A stretch of 64,000 bases of DNA from Termitomyces sp. T153 (taxonomy: Eukaryota > Basidiomycota > Agaricomycetes > Agaricales > Lyophyllaceae), in NCBI GenBank assembly GCA_018296165.2, contig JACKQL020000015.1, positions 558,001-622,000 of the forward strand, written 5' to 3'. Below the pieces are notes generated by a model. The model was not told the origin of the DNA and did no database searches. It saw only the letters and a list, made by a program, of their open reading frames with translations. A program made the position numbers and the translations under genes. Shown here piece by piece: positions 13,445 to 24,955 of the stretch. Each line of letters begins with the position of its first letter. Position 1 is the stretch's first letter.

Positions 13445-15715
13445 TTACCTGTTGGAGCCATCCAGATTCATCTGGGAGACATTCCGTGACCGCGCGAGAG
13501 AGCATGGAGCACCATTAGATAAGGGGCTGCTGTTCAAAGAAAATCCACTGTCTTCTAGAAGAGCGGGAGAGGGCGAGGGGGAACGTGAAATTGAGTTGCA
13601 CGTGGCGTATTGTGTGGAGCTCCCGGTTATTCCGTCGTTGGGCAGGGTCCAGGACCGAGAAGGTGTACGTGAGGGCAATGTGCTCGTGCTGATGTTTCGT
13701 AGGCTTGGCTTTTGATATGCGCTACCGCCCAGTGTAAATATCTGTGGTTTTGTACCGCTCGGAGAGAAAACGCGGCGGATGGGATACAACCATTTATGGG
13801 CAATGGAAGTTGGTGCCTCAGGACGGCCGTTCAAAGTACCTTCTTCTAATGAGTATCCATCGTCGCGCCTTGTGACTTGCCGGATTGAACGAAGGCAAGA
13901 GCCACGAAGCTGACGACGTAGTGGGTATATGACAATCGCAAATACGAGAATGGATACAACCGCGAGAAAGAGAACAGGAGAAAATCCGAGAGAAGACCGC
14001 GTAAGTTGTAGGGGAAGGTGAGACGTCAGACGATCCTCAAGGCCATCGAGACTCCAAAGCGGTCGTATCGGTTTAATATGGAAGTCAGGCGCGTCAGGGA
14101 TCTCGTCTATGGGATCAACGAGGGGACGCGAATCAGATAATGGGACTACTTCTTTGCTTGCCTCCAAGACCATCTTGCCAAGTGTCCAGCTAATAGCAAT
14201 GTCACCGACGGTATCGAGGGACTGAAACGCAGGTCGCCCGAGACCTTTCTTCGCCGCCTCCCTCTCAATGTTTTCGCCCTCTGTCGTTACATTCCCGCCA
14301 GGATCCATGAGTCTGGGAATCCCTATACCTTCGTGCAGGACATTGGTGATCCATGCCGCCTTGAAACACTGCATCTCAAGCCGGGAGCGCTCAACAGAAG
14401 GATGCCATTGTCCCACTGCCACAACTTTCCCATTCTCCTCAACCTCTCCATCACCTCCGAGCCGATTTCGAGCTTTGGACAGCTCGTGTTGCTTCATGAT
14501 CGAATCCCAAGGACGCGAGCAGAACTCTGCAGCGGCACGCTCGTATTGAACAAAGTCATAAGCACCTCCCAGGCCGAAAATGTGTTCGGTAGAGTACCAA
14601 TACTCAGAGACACCAATAAAGTGTGAAACCGAGAAGTCGATTGGGGGGACATGAATACCGTTCATCGGACATGGTATATCTGAACAAGGAGCAGTCTTAT
14701 TCAAAAGGGGTGCTGTTGCGTGTATACACTGCTCAAAAGAGCCAGTTCCTGCGAGCCGGTGTGATGTTGTCGTATGTGGACCGACTGATGTGTCGTGTGC
14801 GGGTGTTTCTGATAGTTCCAAGCCTTGTGGTAGGCAAGGATCAAGCACAATATCTTTTTTATCATCTGTCCGAGAAGCTTCAAAGTCAGCTACGGTTTCC
14901 CCAACATATCGTTCCCGAGCCTGGTTGGTCCCGTAGCCCAACCAAGTCGTTACGAAGACTTTGTGCTTTATTTCTTGTCCACCCAGAAGACGCAGCCGGA
15001 CGTCGATGAGGTTCTTCTCATCGTTTCCACTAATATTTTTTCCGGGCTCGAAAGCAATTTGTGTCGATGCGCCGCCCATGTCAAGGAAACCATACGTCGT
15101 GGGATCCTGTTTGGTACCGGTGAAGCCATCCATGAGGTAGTTGACTGCAATCCACCCAAAGAGCCCCTCCTCTTCTCCAGTGATTATTCGAATGCTAGAT
15201 CCGCAAGGACCCACCTCACTCGGGCCGTCAATTTTGAAGGTGGAATGAAGTAAAAGAAACCGACAAGCCTCCTGCAAGACGTTGGCCTGGCTCACGGGGT
15301 CCAATAGACGCATTCCAGCCGTCGCCAATAGAAACAGAGGTGTTTCCCTCTCCAACGATGGGGGTATATGTTCCCGTGCATGACTGAGCAGCGGCTGCAA
15401 ATACTTCCCAACAGCTCCAGGGTCACTCCCAAAAGATGAAATGCCTAACGTGGGTTCTGAGTAGCCGTTCAACGAGGGGGTTGAGCACAGCGCACCTGGT
15501 TCAACCTTAGTTACCCAATCCTCTCCCTCCTCTGTCCCTTTTTCAACTTTGGGCAAAGTAAATTCGAGTTCAGTGCCTTTTACAGGTGAAATGGCCCTCG
15601 GATCCTTCCAACTATAAATTTGCAGCCGAGAGCCAGACGAGCCCGCGTCTATCACGACACCGAAGTGTCGCCCGACCATCCACGGGTCAAGCCCAGGATT
15701 AGGAGGGGGCATCAC
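13445..15715 (-). CDS. YND1: Golgi apyrase, Ynd1 type (GDA1/CD39 family)
   Basis: One open frame of 756 aa. Nucleoside di/triphosphatase that hydrolyses NDP in the Golgi lumen, supporting nucleotide-sugar exchange for glycosylation. The apyrase conserved regions are visible: ACR1 VVIDAGSSGSRLQIYSW (about residue 20), ACR2 LFLLATAGMRLL, ACR3 ITGEEEGLFGWIAVNYL and ACR4 FLDMGGASTQIAF (about residue 210), then a late block SEYWYSTEHIFGLGGAYDF. A single membrane segment (VLFLAVVSILVFAIVIYP, about residues 577-597) is followed by a Ser-rich cytosolic tail, as in Ynd1 and unlike Gda1, which has an N-terminal anchor. The stop at 13,445 overlaps a good donor (AG|GTAAGC); splicing to an acceptor at 13,378 would extend the tail by about 78 codons to 13,143. 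Confidence 0.92.
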   Translation of the reverse strand: MMPPPNPGLDPWMVGRHFGVVIDAGSSGSRLQIYSWKDPRAISPVKGTELEFTLPKVEKGTEEGEDWVTKVEPGALCSTPSLNGYSEPTLGISSFGSDPGAVGKYLQPLLSHAREHIPPSLERETPLFLLATAGMRLLDPVSQANVLQEACRFLLLHSTFKIDGPSEVGPCGSSIRIITGEEEGLFGWIAVNYLMDGFTGTKQDPTTYGFLDMGGASTQIAFEPGKNISGNDEKNLIDVRLRLLGGQEIKHKVFVTTWLGYGTNQARERYVGETVADFEASRTDDKKDIVLDPCLPQGLELSETPAHDTSVGPHTTTSHRLAGTGSFEQCIHATAPLLNKTAPCSDIPCPMNGIHVPPIDFSVSHFIGVSEYWYSTEHIFGLGGAYDFVQYERAAAEFCSRPWDSIMKQHELSKARNRLGGDGEVEENGKVVAVGQWHPSVERSRLEMQCFKAAWITNVLHEGIGIPRLMDPGGNVTTEGENIEREAAKKGLGRPAFQSLDTVGDIAISWTLGKMVLEASKEVVPLSDSRPLVDPIDEIPDAPDFHIKPIRPLWSLDGLEDRLTSHLPLQLTRSSLGFSPVLFLAVVSILVFAIVIYPLRRQLRGSCLRSIRQVTRRDDGYSLEEGTLNGRPEAPTSIAHKWLYPIRRVFSPSGTKPQIFTLGGSAYQKPSLRNISTSTLPSRTPSRSWTLPNDGITGSSTQYATCNSISRSPSPSPALLEDSGFSLNSSPLSNGAPCSLARSRNVSQMNLDGSNR

Positions 15716-16993
15716 TATCAGTTTACTCTATATGGCGAAAGATAGACTGCCAGCACAATTTACAGAGCAATGCGGGCTCAAAGGAAAGCAATCTTGGCCT
15801 GAGGTCCACCGACGTGGTACGCGAGCTAATAACTAGTAATAAGCGACAAGGCCATTGAAGGACGCACGTGGCCACAAGAATGTCGATCAACGCCATTGAC
15901 TTTGATATATAACAGGTACAAATCGATGATGGCCGGGGCCGTTGGGGCCATTCGTTGTCCAAAGCTTCAAGTCGTGTCCAGGTTAGGCCTCACTTTGACG
16001 CGGTATAAGTATCGAATATCGAGATGCCGAACGAAGCATTTGGATCAATGATTACTCTATGTAATGTGTCTATCAATCTGAACACAGTGGAGGTTCATAA
16101 TTCTACTCGCCCGCCAAGCTGAGCCTCACTCAACCTTGTGTTCGAAGTGGTGAAGGAGTGTAGGAGAACTTAGTATCACCGATACCACACTCTGGCACCT
16201 CAATTGATCACAAGTCACCGTATAGAAATTTTGTTGCACATGAACTAAGTGTCAAACCTGCAGGCCACCTGCCCTTCAAGTCAAGGTCAAATGTTCACTC
16301 AGGCCTCCATGTGATTGAATAGAACAAATTAGCAAAGAAGCATGATATGACATAAGATGGTGTCAGGAGCACAAAACATGGATGATTCTTCTAATGAGTC
16401 AGATTACCAATGGAGCTTAATGAAGTCCCATCTCAAAGCTAGGAACAAAATCTCTCTAACACGCCGTGCTTCACGGGGACACTTGTGAGGCGTCTCTTTA
16501 CTGCCATAAGGTAACTTGAGTGAGCAGCTAGCTGGACATCTTCTCGTGAGAGAAGATGGTGTTATTTGTACAGAGCAACTTTCGCAATTCAAGATATGAA
16601 AGCTGGATGATGTCAAAGTCTAGAAGCTCGAGGCAAGCACACTGAATAAGCTTAAGTCAGATATACGATCACCGAAACCGGAAGACACTTCTACGATGAC
16701 ATTTCACTAATGTCTCCCAACATGCGAGTCGCCTAAGAGGGTATGATACTAGTTATAGTATCGGATAGCCAGAAGGCATTTCCTAGGGTGGATCAGCTGG
16801 GTAGGCAAGTACTTGTCCAATGCAATGCTACAGGCTCCTGAAATTAAAAAACAAACGATCCAGAAGACCTGACAAGAGGAGACAATCTGATGAATGAAAT
16901 TCGATGATGGAAGAATACAATGCAAGATCAGTCTCACAATTTCTTTCATGCTCCTTCTATGTCGATTCCGATGTTCTCGCGTTCGACGCGAGG
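15716..16993. other. Intergenic region between YND1 and DTD1, nothing recognised
   Basis: Host composition. Short open frames only. A GTGAGT donor near the DTD1 stop could splice to an acceptor near 16,841 and extend DTD1 to about 16,750, but that extension has no conserved match. Confidence 0.4.
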
Positions 16994-17865
16994 TCAGGCT
17001 TGGCCTTTCGGTGTACTCACACCAGATGTTCGGCCTTGATCAACATATTCGAATTTTCGAGTGTCAAGTGTGAACGTAACAGGACCCTAGGTCACCAATA
17101 CCTTAGATGACTGATACAAAAACAGACTTGAAACGTACCTCGTTCGTCAGACTGACATTCATCATGGCACCAAACTTGCCGTCTAGACCACGACCTCATC
17201 AGAGCAGGAACCCAAAAGTAGAAGGCGAAAGATGAAGATTTGATCGTACCCTTAATCCTCTCGGGCTTGTATGCTTGCCCGAGGTTCTCAAGGAATGTGG
17301 CGTACGTTTCCCGCGAGGGTTCCGTGGGCTAGGAGGAAGGTCATGTCAAGAAAGAACTCGATCGATACTAAGCAAACATGATGACATACCATAGCCCGAT
17401 GAAAGTCAGGTCTTCCCTTCTTGATATTCGCCAAGAGCGTAAACTGGGAAACACAAAGAATTTCGCCGTCTATTTCTTTGACACTCGCCTTCCACATTTT
17501 GTCCGGATTGCTTAGATCAGCGAAGGCGCGAAGGTTCAATCTAATCGACTATCCTTCTCAATATTCTCAAGACAGCTTTTCTCTGATTGGGTCATAAGCA
17601 CTGACATCTGGTTGACCATATTCTGAACATCCTCCCGGGTATCGTCTGATTGGCATGATATGCTCCGCATTCACCGGATAATTAGACAAGAAACATACCT
17701 GCTCCAAGACCAACAAGGACCATCAGTCCTTTGGAGATTTGTGATATGACTTGATTGTCGACTATATCATAATATTCGAACTTGGTCAGCACCAACCTTC
17801 AATGAATTGCAGTACTCCGCACCGATTACTGACGCCGCCGAAACTTTTTGCACAATAGCACGCAT
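16994..17865 (-). CDS. DTD1: D-aminoacyl-tRNA deacylase (DTD)
   Basis: Seven exons on the minus strand: 17,823-17,865; 17,699-17,761; 17,606-17,645; 17,390-17,540; 17,250-17,328; 17,139-17,182; 16,994-17,086; total 513 nt, 170 aa. The enzyme frees D-amino acids (and glycine mischarged on tRNA-Ala) from tRNA in the cytosol. The start [19 protein letters not shown] is the classic DTD N-terminus. The two active-site signatures are present: SQFTL, within the block [22 protein letters not shown] (shown for position only), and the Gly-cisPro motif as GPVTF near the end. NQILNLRAF is the usual KILNLR block. The 3' end is uncertain because a strong GTGAGT donor precedes the chosen stop. The start codon is 90 bp from the divergent PPIL1 gene. 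Confidence 0.88.
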
Positions 17866-17955
17866 GTGGAGTATTCACGCTGATAGGAAGTTTGGAAAAT
17901 ACAAAAGATGCACGAATCAGAGTCATCACGTGGCCCTTATTCTTTCCCAACTACG
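17866..17955. promoter_or_regulatory. 90-bp bidirectional promoter of DTD1 and PPIL1
   Basis: The start codons of two divergent genes are only 90 bp apart, so both promoters and both 5' UTRs must fit here. No TATA box is apparent. Confidence 0.6.
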
Positions 17956-18733
17956 ATGGGATCTGTAGTTCTCGAAACGAGCTTGGGAGAGATACAATTT
18001 GAGCTGTACTGGGACCATGCGCCTCGAGTAAGTGCTCCGTTCAGTCTACAGATTCGGCGAGGTTGAAGCCAATACATTGAGGTATAGACATGTAAAAACT
18101 TTGCAGAACTCACGAAAAGAGGCTACTACAATGGTGTAATATTTCATCGTATCATTTCAGTTCGTCTCATTTCTTAGATCTCAAGATACAGGTTCTCACC
18201 ATGTCGAGTAGGACTTTATGATTCAAGGTGGTGACCCCACTGGGACAGGACGGGGCGGCACGAGCATATACGGACAGAAATTGTAGGTACTCTCTTTCCC
18301 CTTTTCCTCATTCCGTAGCCTTTCTTCTGACAAATCATCATACAAGCGAGGACGAAATACACCCAGACTTGAGGTTCACAGGCGCTGGAATACTTGCAAT
18401 GGCGAATTCGGGACCAAACACTAATGGCACGTTGCAACCTCTGAATGTTCATCTCATTACACGAACTTATATCTTCACCCACAGGATCCCAATTCTTCAT
18501 TACACTTGCCCCAACGCCATACCTAGACAAGAAACATACCATATTCGGACGAGTGAGCTCTGGGATGCGAGTCGTACAACGGTTGGGAGCCGTGGGAGTT
18601 GATGCACAAGACCGGTCAGTTCGATCTTCTCTCCAATCTTACGTGCTTCCTTCTGCAAAATAAGCTCAACTATGCTCTCACATCCAATAGGCCCCGAGAG
18701 GACGTCAAAATTCATAAAGGGCGTTTGGACTGA
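17956..18733 (+). CDS. PPIL1: Peptidyl-prolyl isomerase, PPIL1-type cyclophilin
   Basis: Six exons: 17,956-18,027; 18,088-18,159; 18,212-18,282; 18,347-18,426; 18,485-18,614; 18,691-18,733; 468 nt, 155 aa. A minimal cyclophilin, nearly all catalytic domain; PPIL1 is a spliceosomal prolyl isomerase in the nucleus. Visible: [35 protein letters not shown] (catalytic Arg in FHR), [33 protein letters not shown] and KKHTIFGRV. The GC donor at 18,427 is needed to read NGSQFF. The intron-3 acceptor could be either of two nearby AGs; the chosen one keeps [10 protein letters not shown]. Confidence 0.93.
18427..18484 (+). other. Probable GC-AG intron in PPIL1
   Basis: The nearest GT donor gives the wrong phase. 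A GC donor (AATG|GCACGT) restores the invariant Asn-Gly-Ser-Gln-Phe-Phe of cyclophilins. Confidence 0.7.
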
Positions 18734-19449
18734 GTTTAGGCCTGCCTTCTTTAGCATGATGTTCCGCTGCGGGTCTCCTTCACCGAGTCAAGTGACGCGC
18801 AATGAGCAAGGTTTTCGCGCTTCGTCATCATAACGCTTACTTGACGAATGTGCTGAACGCTCCGTTCTTGAGTGCACGCTGAAATCTTATCAGGGCTTCG
18901 TGCTTTTCTCTTCTCGCAGTTACTATCCGTGTGCATACTTACAATCTTCATACTCCGAATTCATCGTACTATTGTTTCCGGTGCCGAAAGAGCATATGTA
19001 TCATCATGATGGACCTTCTCCTGACACCCGTTATTTTTCTCGAAGCAATTGCCATGCAGACGAGTCTGCTGATCAGTCCCATCTGGGTCAAAGCTTTTTC
19101 CAATAGATCGGATCGGTGGCGAGTTCTGGTCTATCCTAAATCTGTAATCTTTCTCCCTTGGGCATACAAATTTGCGATGATGGAATTGAATTCCCACTGG
19201 AACCGAGTCAGCCTTGTTTGCTGATGGTAAAATCAATTCTACTTATGAGAAAGATACATTTCCACAATCACTACCTCTAATGTACTTGAGACAAAACAGG
19301 GTGTCCGACATGATAAGCACAAGCATAGCAGAGATACAGCTGGTATGGGATGGTATTATTACGAATGGCAGGATGCGAAAGGAAGTGAGAAGTATTGCGA
19401 ATTGGTATCCAACGAGGTGGTTCAACGGACCATACACAAAACGAAAGAA
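18734..19449. other. Intergenic or unrecognised small minus-strand gene
   Basis: Between the 3' end of PPIL1 (+) and the 3' end of CDC4 (-). On the minus strand there is a 91-codon open stretch (18,961-19,236), and pieces that look exonic in other frames (FQWEFNSIIANLYAQGRK near 19,150-19,205; EALIRFQRALKNGAFSTF near 18,845-18,895, just before a GTAAGC donor). I could not build a consistent exon chain, and no family is recognised. Confidence 0.25.
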
Positions 19450-22397
19450 CTATCGTCGGCGCATACCACGGGGACGTGGACGCGTGGGCGTCTCGTCAGT
19501 ACTAGGCAACGTCCGCTGTCCAAATGGCGGTGCATCCTGCATCTGCATCTGTGTTGTTGTTGTCGTCCTCTTTGACGTCGATGAGGCGCTCACACGAGTG
19601 AGCCTCTCACTGCTGCTGTTTGCTCGAGCAGTCGGCGCCCATCTCGACGCCCCCACGCCCTCTACGTCATCGGGTAGCGCCTCCACCGCCTCTATAACCC
19701 CAGCGTGGCTCGAGGAGGCTACAAGTCCAGGTCCTCTATCCGGCGGTCCCTCGTCATCAATCTCGATAACATCCACCACGCCCGACCCCTCGGTATCAGA
19801 ATCCACAAGCAAATCCTGATCCATCGCATCCGCATCTTCCGCATCCTCTCCATCTCCACTTCCGTCTCCGTCTCCGTCTCCATCACCATCAACAGACGCC
19901 ATAGGCATATCCATGAACATCCTTCTAATTCTTCTCGTCCCCATAACATCCTCGTCCTCGTCCTCCGCTTCACTAAACCCATCCTCGTCATACATCCCCC
20001 CGGACGGCTCACCAACCCACTCCTCATCTTCCTCCTTTGCAAAGTCCCACACATCCAACACTGTAGTGTCGCTCCTGTTGCTCGCGGCGACACACCACCG
20101 CCCCTCGAACACGACCTGCCACACACCCGTGATACCCGTCAGCAAATCGCGTACAACCGTCCCGTCGCGGATGTCCCACATCTTGAGGTTCCCGTCGGAA
20201 CCAGAAAGGACTTTGAACTCGTCGTGCTGGAAACACGTTATCGCTCCCGTATGCGCCATCAGCGTATGTTGCAGCTCGCCGGTGTCGGGGTGCCAGATTC
20301 GTAGTGTCGAGTCCGCCGCAGCAGAGACGAGGTGTGAAGGGGACATACCGAGTAGACCCACTAGGGAGGTGTGGCCCGCTAGGACGTGTATTAGTTGACC
20401 TGTGTGAAGGTTCCAGACGCGGACGGAGCCGTCCATGGAGCCTGAGCAGGCTTGATTTCGTATGGGGTCCAATACGACGCTGTATACTGTGTGACGAATT
20501 TAGTAAATGAAAGTTTATATTATGTAGGAATGATGATTCACCTTTTTGGGTGTGCCCAGTCAACACCCACTTGCATTGGCCGGTTATGATGTCCCAGATG
20601 CGGACACTGCAATCGTAGCTGCCAGACACCAACGTCCTCCCCCTCGCAGCTAACGCACGAACAGCATGATCGTGCCCTTCCAGATGTACTCGGTGATACG
20701 GATTCTCCTCTGCGTCCTGTAAGACGAATACTTATTAGCTTGGCCCCTGCAACAAGCACCAGTAAGCACTTACACAAACATCGGTAGGATCTACTTCTCC
20801 GTCGTCCGCACCGAAACACTTGAACTCAGGCTCACCCGGTCTAGGAAGTGTCCAAACTCTCAATGTATGGTCTCTACTTCCCGTGACAATCAACGCCCTC
20901 TTTGGCCACTTCTCCTTCGTGAACCCTCCTCCTTCCTGCTCAACATCCACCCACTCGGGCTTAACGATCGCCAAACATCTGACAGTGCTTGTATGGCCTC
21001 CAAACACGTGTGTACATTTCCCCGTCTCCAGATCCCATATCCGTACTGTCCGGTCAGTTGACCCACTAACAAGAATATCCTTACTCGCCGCGAGAGCCCA
21101 AACGCCACCTTCGTGACCGCGGAGCGAACGGACGAGATCACCGGTGGAGGGAGAGTAGATATGTATAGAGTGGTCGTCCGACGCAGAAATGATGCGTCCA
21201 TGGGAAAAAATGAGACATGTGACGACTGATGACCCATGCGCAGGGACCGAGATGTGTTTGGGTTCGGTAACGTTAACCCACCGTGTCTGCGTAAGATGGC
21301 GAGATTTGAATAAGATTTTGTAGGGGTGCGGGAGAGGCAGGGCGTCGAAGGACTTGAGATGGTTTGCATGTCGCCTTCGAGCAAAGATTGCTTGTGCGAA
21401 CGCGTCTTCTGAGCCTCCGCCGAACCAGATATCGGTTCGTTTAAGAAGGTCACGCCAAAGGACAGGATCGGAGTCAATTATGGCCCGCCAGGCACGAGAG
21501 ACGCGGGATGCGCGGACGAGGGTGCAGAAAGGGAGATAGCTGAGGATCTGCGAGACGAGCTCAGGTGGGAGAAGTGTGATGAAATCACGAGCAAGTGTGG
21601 GGATAAGGACAGAGTTAAGAGTCCTGAGAACGGGAAGTGGCGAGTGGCGAAGAAGGGTCAGAAGAAAATGGGACTGGAGTGGAGCTGGGAGGCTGGAGAA
21701 GTGGTTGAGCAGCGTCGGCAGTGAGAGCAACGTCGATAGAGAGAGATCAGGCTGGAATGGAGCCTGTGGCAGCGGAGACGATGCACCGCTGGGCGGAGCA
21801 GACGGCCATATACTCTCTGGGACCGGTGATCCTCGTGGTGATGGCAGCGGCGAAGGGGGCGCAGCAGCGTTGACCGGCGATATCGTCGCTGCTCTTGCCT
21901 TCTTGCGCGGAGGAGCCGTCGTAGACGTCGCCTCGACGCCCTCCATCATGTCGAACCCGCCGTGCGATCGTTTTTTGCCATACCGCTCGACGGCTTCGGC
22001 GAGCTCCACCACATTCGCGCCGTCGGTGCCCTCGTCCCGCTTCAACATGCGCCATCCCTGGCCTCCAACTACCTCTTCTTCCTCCTGCATGTCCTGCTCG
22101 CCACCATCCCCATCACGGAAGGTAGCGCGCGTGCCACCTGGGAAGACCAGGGGAAAGTTCCGCAGTGATTTGGGGAGGTTGGCATGGAGAAGTGGATACG
22201 TCTTAGGATCTTTTGGAGATAGCGGCGGTGGCAGAGGAGGAAGCTGGATCGGGGCATAGGTCGTCGTCGTTGTTGTTGTTGTCGTTACACTACAATGATA
22301 CGTTAGTCGTGATTAACGATGGAGTGAACCGACTGCTATACATCGTAGTATTGACTGCAGGCTGAAGAACAAGATATGGGCGCTGGTTGGCGCTCAT
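19450..22397 (-). CDS. CDC4: Cdc4/Fbw7-type F-box WD40 protein
   Basis: Four exons: 22,342-22,397; 20,774-22,289; 20,542-20,716; 19,450-20,486; 2,784 nt, 927 aa. Substrate receptor of an SCF ubiquitin ligase in the nucleus. The F-box is at about residues 254-300 (ITLLPPELVSQILSYLPF, then SRAWRAII), preceded by helices resembling the Cdc4 dimerisation region and an NLS-like PPRKKARA near residue 148. The WD40 propeller follows with repeated GH...WD units (GHEGGVWALAASKDILVSGS, RTVRIWDLETGKC, GSYDCSVRIWD, GSDGNLKMWD). After the propeller comes a long acidic low-complexity tail with a Gly-Asp run encoded by a microsatellite. The tiny first exon gives MSANQRPYLVLQPAVNTT, followed by a Thr run; this start is chosen because the exon chain is exactly in frame. 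Confidence 0.92.
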
Positions 22398-23465
22398 CGT
22401 TCGAGACAGCGACGGTGAGTGGTCGACTCCGAGATGGTAGAATGCTGTGGCCTAGTAAGGGACCGCTGTCCAACAAACCAAGCCAAACAAGGCATTCCCT
22501 CCGCTCCGACGCTCCCAATCCCTGAAACCCCTAAAGCTTCTAGATTCCTTCTCTCGGCCATGGATGCCTCATATTAGGCAATTGTCTATTGGTTTCAGGC
22601 TCTCTGCCTTTTTCTTCAATGTTCATATCTCATTGTCACACTATGTGAGTATCCCTGAGTCCTCGGGCTGCCAGCTCCAGTCACTAGTCCCACCCACCGT
22701 CCTCTCCGAGTCTTTTCCATCAAGCTACAGAACTCGCACAAATGCCTCTTTCTGTCGAACATCTCGATATCTCAGCGTCGATCGCTCTTTCCGGCCCCAA
22801 TTGAATCGATCCGCGGCTTGGACCCATTCTAGAGTCAAATCAAAAACATACATACCCACGTCGTGCACGCCTCTCCTCTTGATTGGAATTCTTCAGCTCC
22901 ACTAGTGATTCCAACGACCAATCATCACTTTGTCGAAGGCGCACGCGCAGTGTAGTCACAAGATTAATGATGATCCAATGATACCAATCCTTCAAGATCG
23001 TATGCATCGTATTTTTATTCCTTCTCTTAAACATAGGACTCGATGCGTGTACGCATACGTACATAATTGTATGGAACAAATGCTACCGCGCTCTCTATCC
23101 TTGATCTGTACTCATTTTCGCAGGACCCACAGGGCTCACGAGAGGTTTTTGTCAGCCTCCTAATCGTTTTGTCAGCCTCTCAGCCGCTTTTATTCATTTC
23201 CTCTCAGAATCAAATAATTCTCCTCCGCAGGCTCTCCATTTCCGAGCCATGTGCCCTCGCTGGCCTTCCCCGAATACCTTCACCAGCCACTGTAGATCTC
23301 GCAGGAGTATCCATTCACCTGCAATCATCCATTCTCGCGTCCGCACCCGCCATGGTCTCGGTTCTTCTCGTCTACGCCCGGGAAACCCCACACTCCACAA
23401 CAAACACTCGAATGATCCGCGCTCAAGTTTTCCTCATCCCGAATTCCTGTCCGGCAGCCTTTGCC
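22398..23465. other. Intergenic, no gene recognised
   Basis: Upstream of CDC4. A C/T-rich region with short overlapping open frames on both strands and no motif. It includes the presumed CDC4 promoter just left of 22,450. Confidence 0.4.
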
Positions 23466-23469
23466 GAAC

Positions 23470-23735
23470 GTGCTCGGTGTGTAAGATCAACCTTCATCTG
23501 ACGATTTTCGGAAGCTTTTGTCTATCGAGACAAAAATGGACGCGCCCAATGCAAGTGGAGGAAGACCTAAGGAAGACTTTGAGCAGATGTTGGAATGATT
23601 CGACCCGCTGGACCTCCAGAGTCCCATGTCGAACGTCCCTTGGCGTGTAAGGTCAATCTCATCCGATGCTCTCCAAATCAATTTGCTGCCGCAACACAAA
23701 TGGACGTGTCCAATCAAGTTGGATTTGGGCTGTCA
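23470..23735. repeat. Imperfect direct duplication
   Basis: 23,475-23,560 and 23,645-23,730 share the order: TGTAAG-TCAA block, TCATC-GA block, then ACAAAAATGGACG(C/T)GCCCAAT-like block. Degenerate, no coding sense. Confidence 0.5.
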
Positions 23736-23849
23736 TTCAGCATATAGTCATGCATCCTATGGAGTCACACAACGAGCTTTAGCTCCACGCACAGCCATGC
23801 GTCCTACGCACGAGCTTTATCTCCACGTACAGCAGTCAACACCAGAGCG

Positions 23850-24955
23850 CTAAATTCGTTGCATCAATATCAGATGAGATATGTCACAGAATACCAACAC
23901 AGATATGTCTGTCTATTTTGGTGTACCTTCACGTAGATTTACCAGTCCGATGGAGGGTCCTTGACGTCGGATCTCCGGAAAACACCTTGGGAAAGGAAAT
24001 GGGCTTATTGGCGAACGCTGAAATATTGGATCTGGTCTCGAAGCAATCTTGGTACATGAACCTTTCGAAAGGACAAGAGTCCTGGTAAGTGTCAATCGTG
24101 AAATATTGAATTTCTAATCTTTCCAAACCTAGGTCAATATATGAAGGGCCCACGAGGAGATGGACTTGAAGCATCATATGATGTACACTCATGCTCCAAT
24201 GAGTATTTTTCAATGTATTAAGAACCCCGTGCACAGCTGCAAACGCCAGAGTGTAAAATGCATCAATATCAGACGGGGTATGACAAATGACAAAATACCG
24301 ACACATGTCTGCCTGTCTATATCGAGGTTAATCAACATCAGTTAAACGGAGACTTTTCGACAGCAAGATAAGGGACACATACATTGGATAAGGAAGACGC
24401 TTGGTTAGTACTATCACTTTGAGTTTCTGGTCTCAAAGCAACCTTCGTAATGAGTTCGTGGTGCGTCATTCACAAACACAGTGAGCTGGCTAGATCCTCC
24501 ATACTACAAATACGCGTCGACTGCTCGCGCTGAATTCCTGACGTGTGAGATTACACTCTTCTATCTCCAAAGGTCTGGTTGGAGGAACAGAAGTTGACGA
24601 GCTCCTCCAAGTGGAGACAGACTTGAATTGTGATGATACTTCCCATGTACACTTTTGACAGACGTTGGGTCAATAGCTCCACGAACGGCTCCAGGGGCAT
24701 TCAATATGTCGCATCAATATCAAAGGAGATACAACAAAAAAGAAAATACCAACATAATATGCCTGTCTCCTTCCCATGGACACTTTTGACAGACGTTGGG
24801 TCAATAACTCCACGAACGGCTCCAGGGGCACTAAATATGTCGCATCAATATCAAAGGAGATACAACAAAAAAGAAAACACCAGCATAATATGCTTGTCTT
24901 GTTCTAATTTATCAGTCAAATGGAAAGTTCCTGATGTCAAGGAACCTGGCAGTTA
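23850..24955. repeat. Four dispersed copies of a ~60-bp unit, two in perfect tandem
   Basis: A unit beginning GCATCAATATCA and ending in a TGTCT(G)..TGTCTAT-like stretch occurs near 23,860, 24,258, 24,711 and 24,842. The last two lie in a 131-bp tandem duplication (24,640-24,769 and 24,771-24,900) that differs at only a few positions. The sequence following the first and last copies (TTTA-CAGTC-ATGGA) is also shared, so these are decayed members of one longer repeat family. Confidence 0.7.

Noticed and set aside
18500..18757. Minus-strand 85-codon frame opposite PPIL1
   Set aside because: It overlaps well-supported PPIL1 exons and shows no motif; shadow frame.
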